Source: Anaerolineales bacterium UBA6128
GTDB taxonomy: Bacteria > Chloroflexota > Anaerolineae > UBA1429
DNA length: 6,374 nucleotides
NCBI GenBank assembly: GCA_002423325.1
Contig: DIVQ01000124.1
Location: 1 to 6,374, forward strand
Direction: 5' to 3'
Below the pieces are notes generated by a model, which had not been told where the DNA came from, ran no database searches, and saw nothing but the letters and a program-made list of their open reading frames with translations. Positions 6,097-6,374 of the stretch are shown here, piece after piece. The translations under genes and the position numbers were made by a program. Each line of letters opens with the position of its first letter. Position 1 is the first letter of the stretch.

Positions 6097-6374
6097 TTGA
6101 AGATCCTGATGTGTCTGACCTATTACCACCCCCACTGGACCGGCCTGACGGCCTACGCCAAGCGGCTGGCCGAGGGGCTGGCGCGGCGCGGCCACCAGGT
6201 GACCGTGGTCACCTCCTGGTTTGACCGCTCGCTGCCGCGCGAGCAGATGTACAACGGGGTGCGCATTGTGCGCGTGCCGGCGCCGATTCGCCTGAGCCGC
6301 GGGCAGGTGCAGCCCACGCTGGGGGCCGTGGTGCGGCGCCTGGTGCGCGAGCACGACGTGGTGCAGGTGCACAC
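6097..6374 (+). CDS. GT-B (GT4-type) glycosyltransferase, N-terminal part
   Basis: Start of a cytoplasmic glycosyltransferase that would add a sugar from a nucleotide-sugar donor to a growing glycan or lipid; the gene runs off the window after 92 codons plus two bases. The N terminus MKILMCLTYYHPHWTGLTAYAKRLAEGLARRGHQVTVVTS is the classic first strand, glycine loop and helix of the Glyco_transf_4 acceptor-binding domain: a Y.P..GG-like loop (here HWTGLT), then a helix ending RGH and the VTVVTS strand. NGVRIVRVPAP (53-63) and EHDVVQVH (85-92) are the next expected elements. The TTG start (6097-6099) is chosen because it gives the typical MKIL beginning and because GGAG (6085-6088) lies eight bases before it; the internal ATG at 6109 would remove most of the first strand. 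It is probably co-transcribed with the flippase-like gene. No promoter or terminator stands out in the 73-base gap. Donor sugar and linkage cannot be told from this half. Confidence 0.85.
   Translation, partial: MKILMCLTYYHPHWTGLTAYAKRLAEGLARRGHQVTVVTSWFDRSLPREQMYNGVRIVRVPAPIRLSRGQVQPTLGAVVRRLVREHDVVQVH

Noticed and set aside
5342..6100. 252-residue plus-strand open frame in another frame of the flippase-like gene
   Set aside because: Arg/Gly/Ala-rich out-of-frame translation of a conserved membrane protein gene, with no ribosome site or domain.

Overview
The window is GC-rich bacterial chromosomal DNA, densely packed with genes. It holds six protein-coding genes, two of them cut by the window edges. 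The organism is probably a free-living, high-GC bacterium. Gene content and the style of the membrane glycosyltransferase (an HPDE-type GT-C enzyme with a 'VYDHP' tail) make me think of Chloroflexota. That is an impression from memory, not a demonstrated assignment. The three non-ATG starts (one GTG, two TTG) fit a GC-rich genome.

Layout. (1) Positions 1-745, plus strand: the C-terminal 247 residues of the housekeeping GTPase LepA (elongation factor 4). A strong hairpin with a short T run follows (766-810). (2) 842-2716, plus strand: a 624-residue multi-pass GT39/ArnT-like glycosyltransferase. (3) 2713-3960, minus strand: a 415-residue two-domain CHR-family (chromate transporter-like) membrane protein, whose stop codon overlaps that of the glycosyltransferase. 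(4) 4026-4781, minus strand: a 251-residue class I SAM-dependent methyltransferase with a TTG start behind a perfect AGGAGG. (5) 4782-4964: a divergent control region with two good back-to-back sigma70-type promoters. (6) 4965-6023, plus strand: a 352-residue flippase-like integral membrane protein of the LPG-synthase-TM/UPF0104 (AglD/YbhN-like) family. (7) 6097 to the window end, plus strand: the N-terminal 92 residues of a GT-B (GT4-type) glycosyltransferase.

How they fit together. Four of the six genes (GT-C glycosyltransferase, methyltransferase, flippase-like protein, GT4-type glycosyltransferase) are typical of loci that assemble surface glycans or glycolipids. The flippase-like gene and the GT4 gene are probably one transcription unit driven by the promoter at 4856-4884. 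The methyltransferase and CHR transporter are probably a second unit, driven the other way by the promoter at 4811-4839. The CHR transporter has no evident role in glycan assembly and may simply be a neighbour.

I found no tRNA, rRNA, CRISPR array, insertion sequence, phage gene, defence system or clearly new system. The most notable items are the clean divergent promoter pair, an 18-bp tandem repeat that encodes the linker of the CHR transporter, and an altered PGP motif in that transporter's first half. No gene-free stretch exceeds 300 bases; the longest is the 183-base divergent region.
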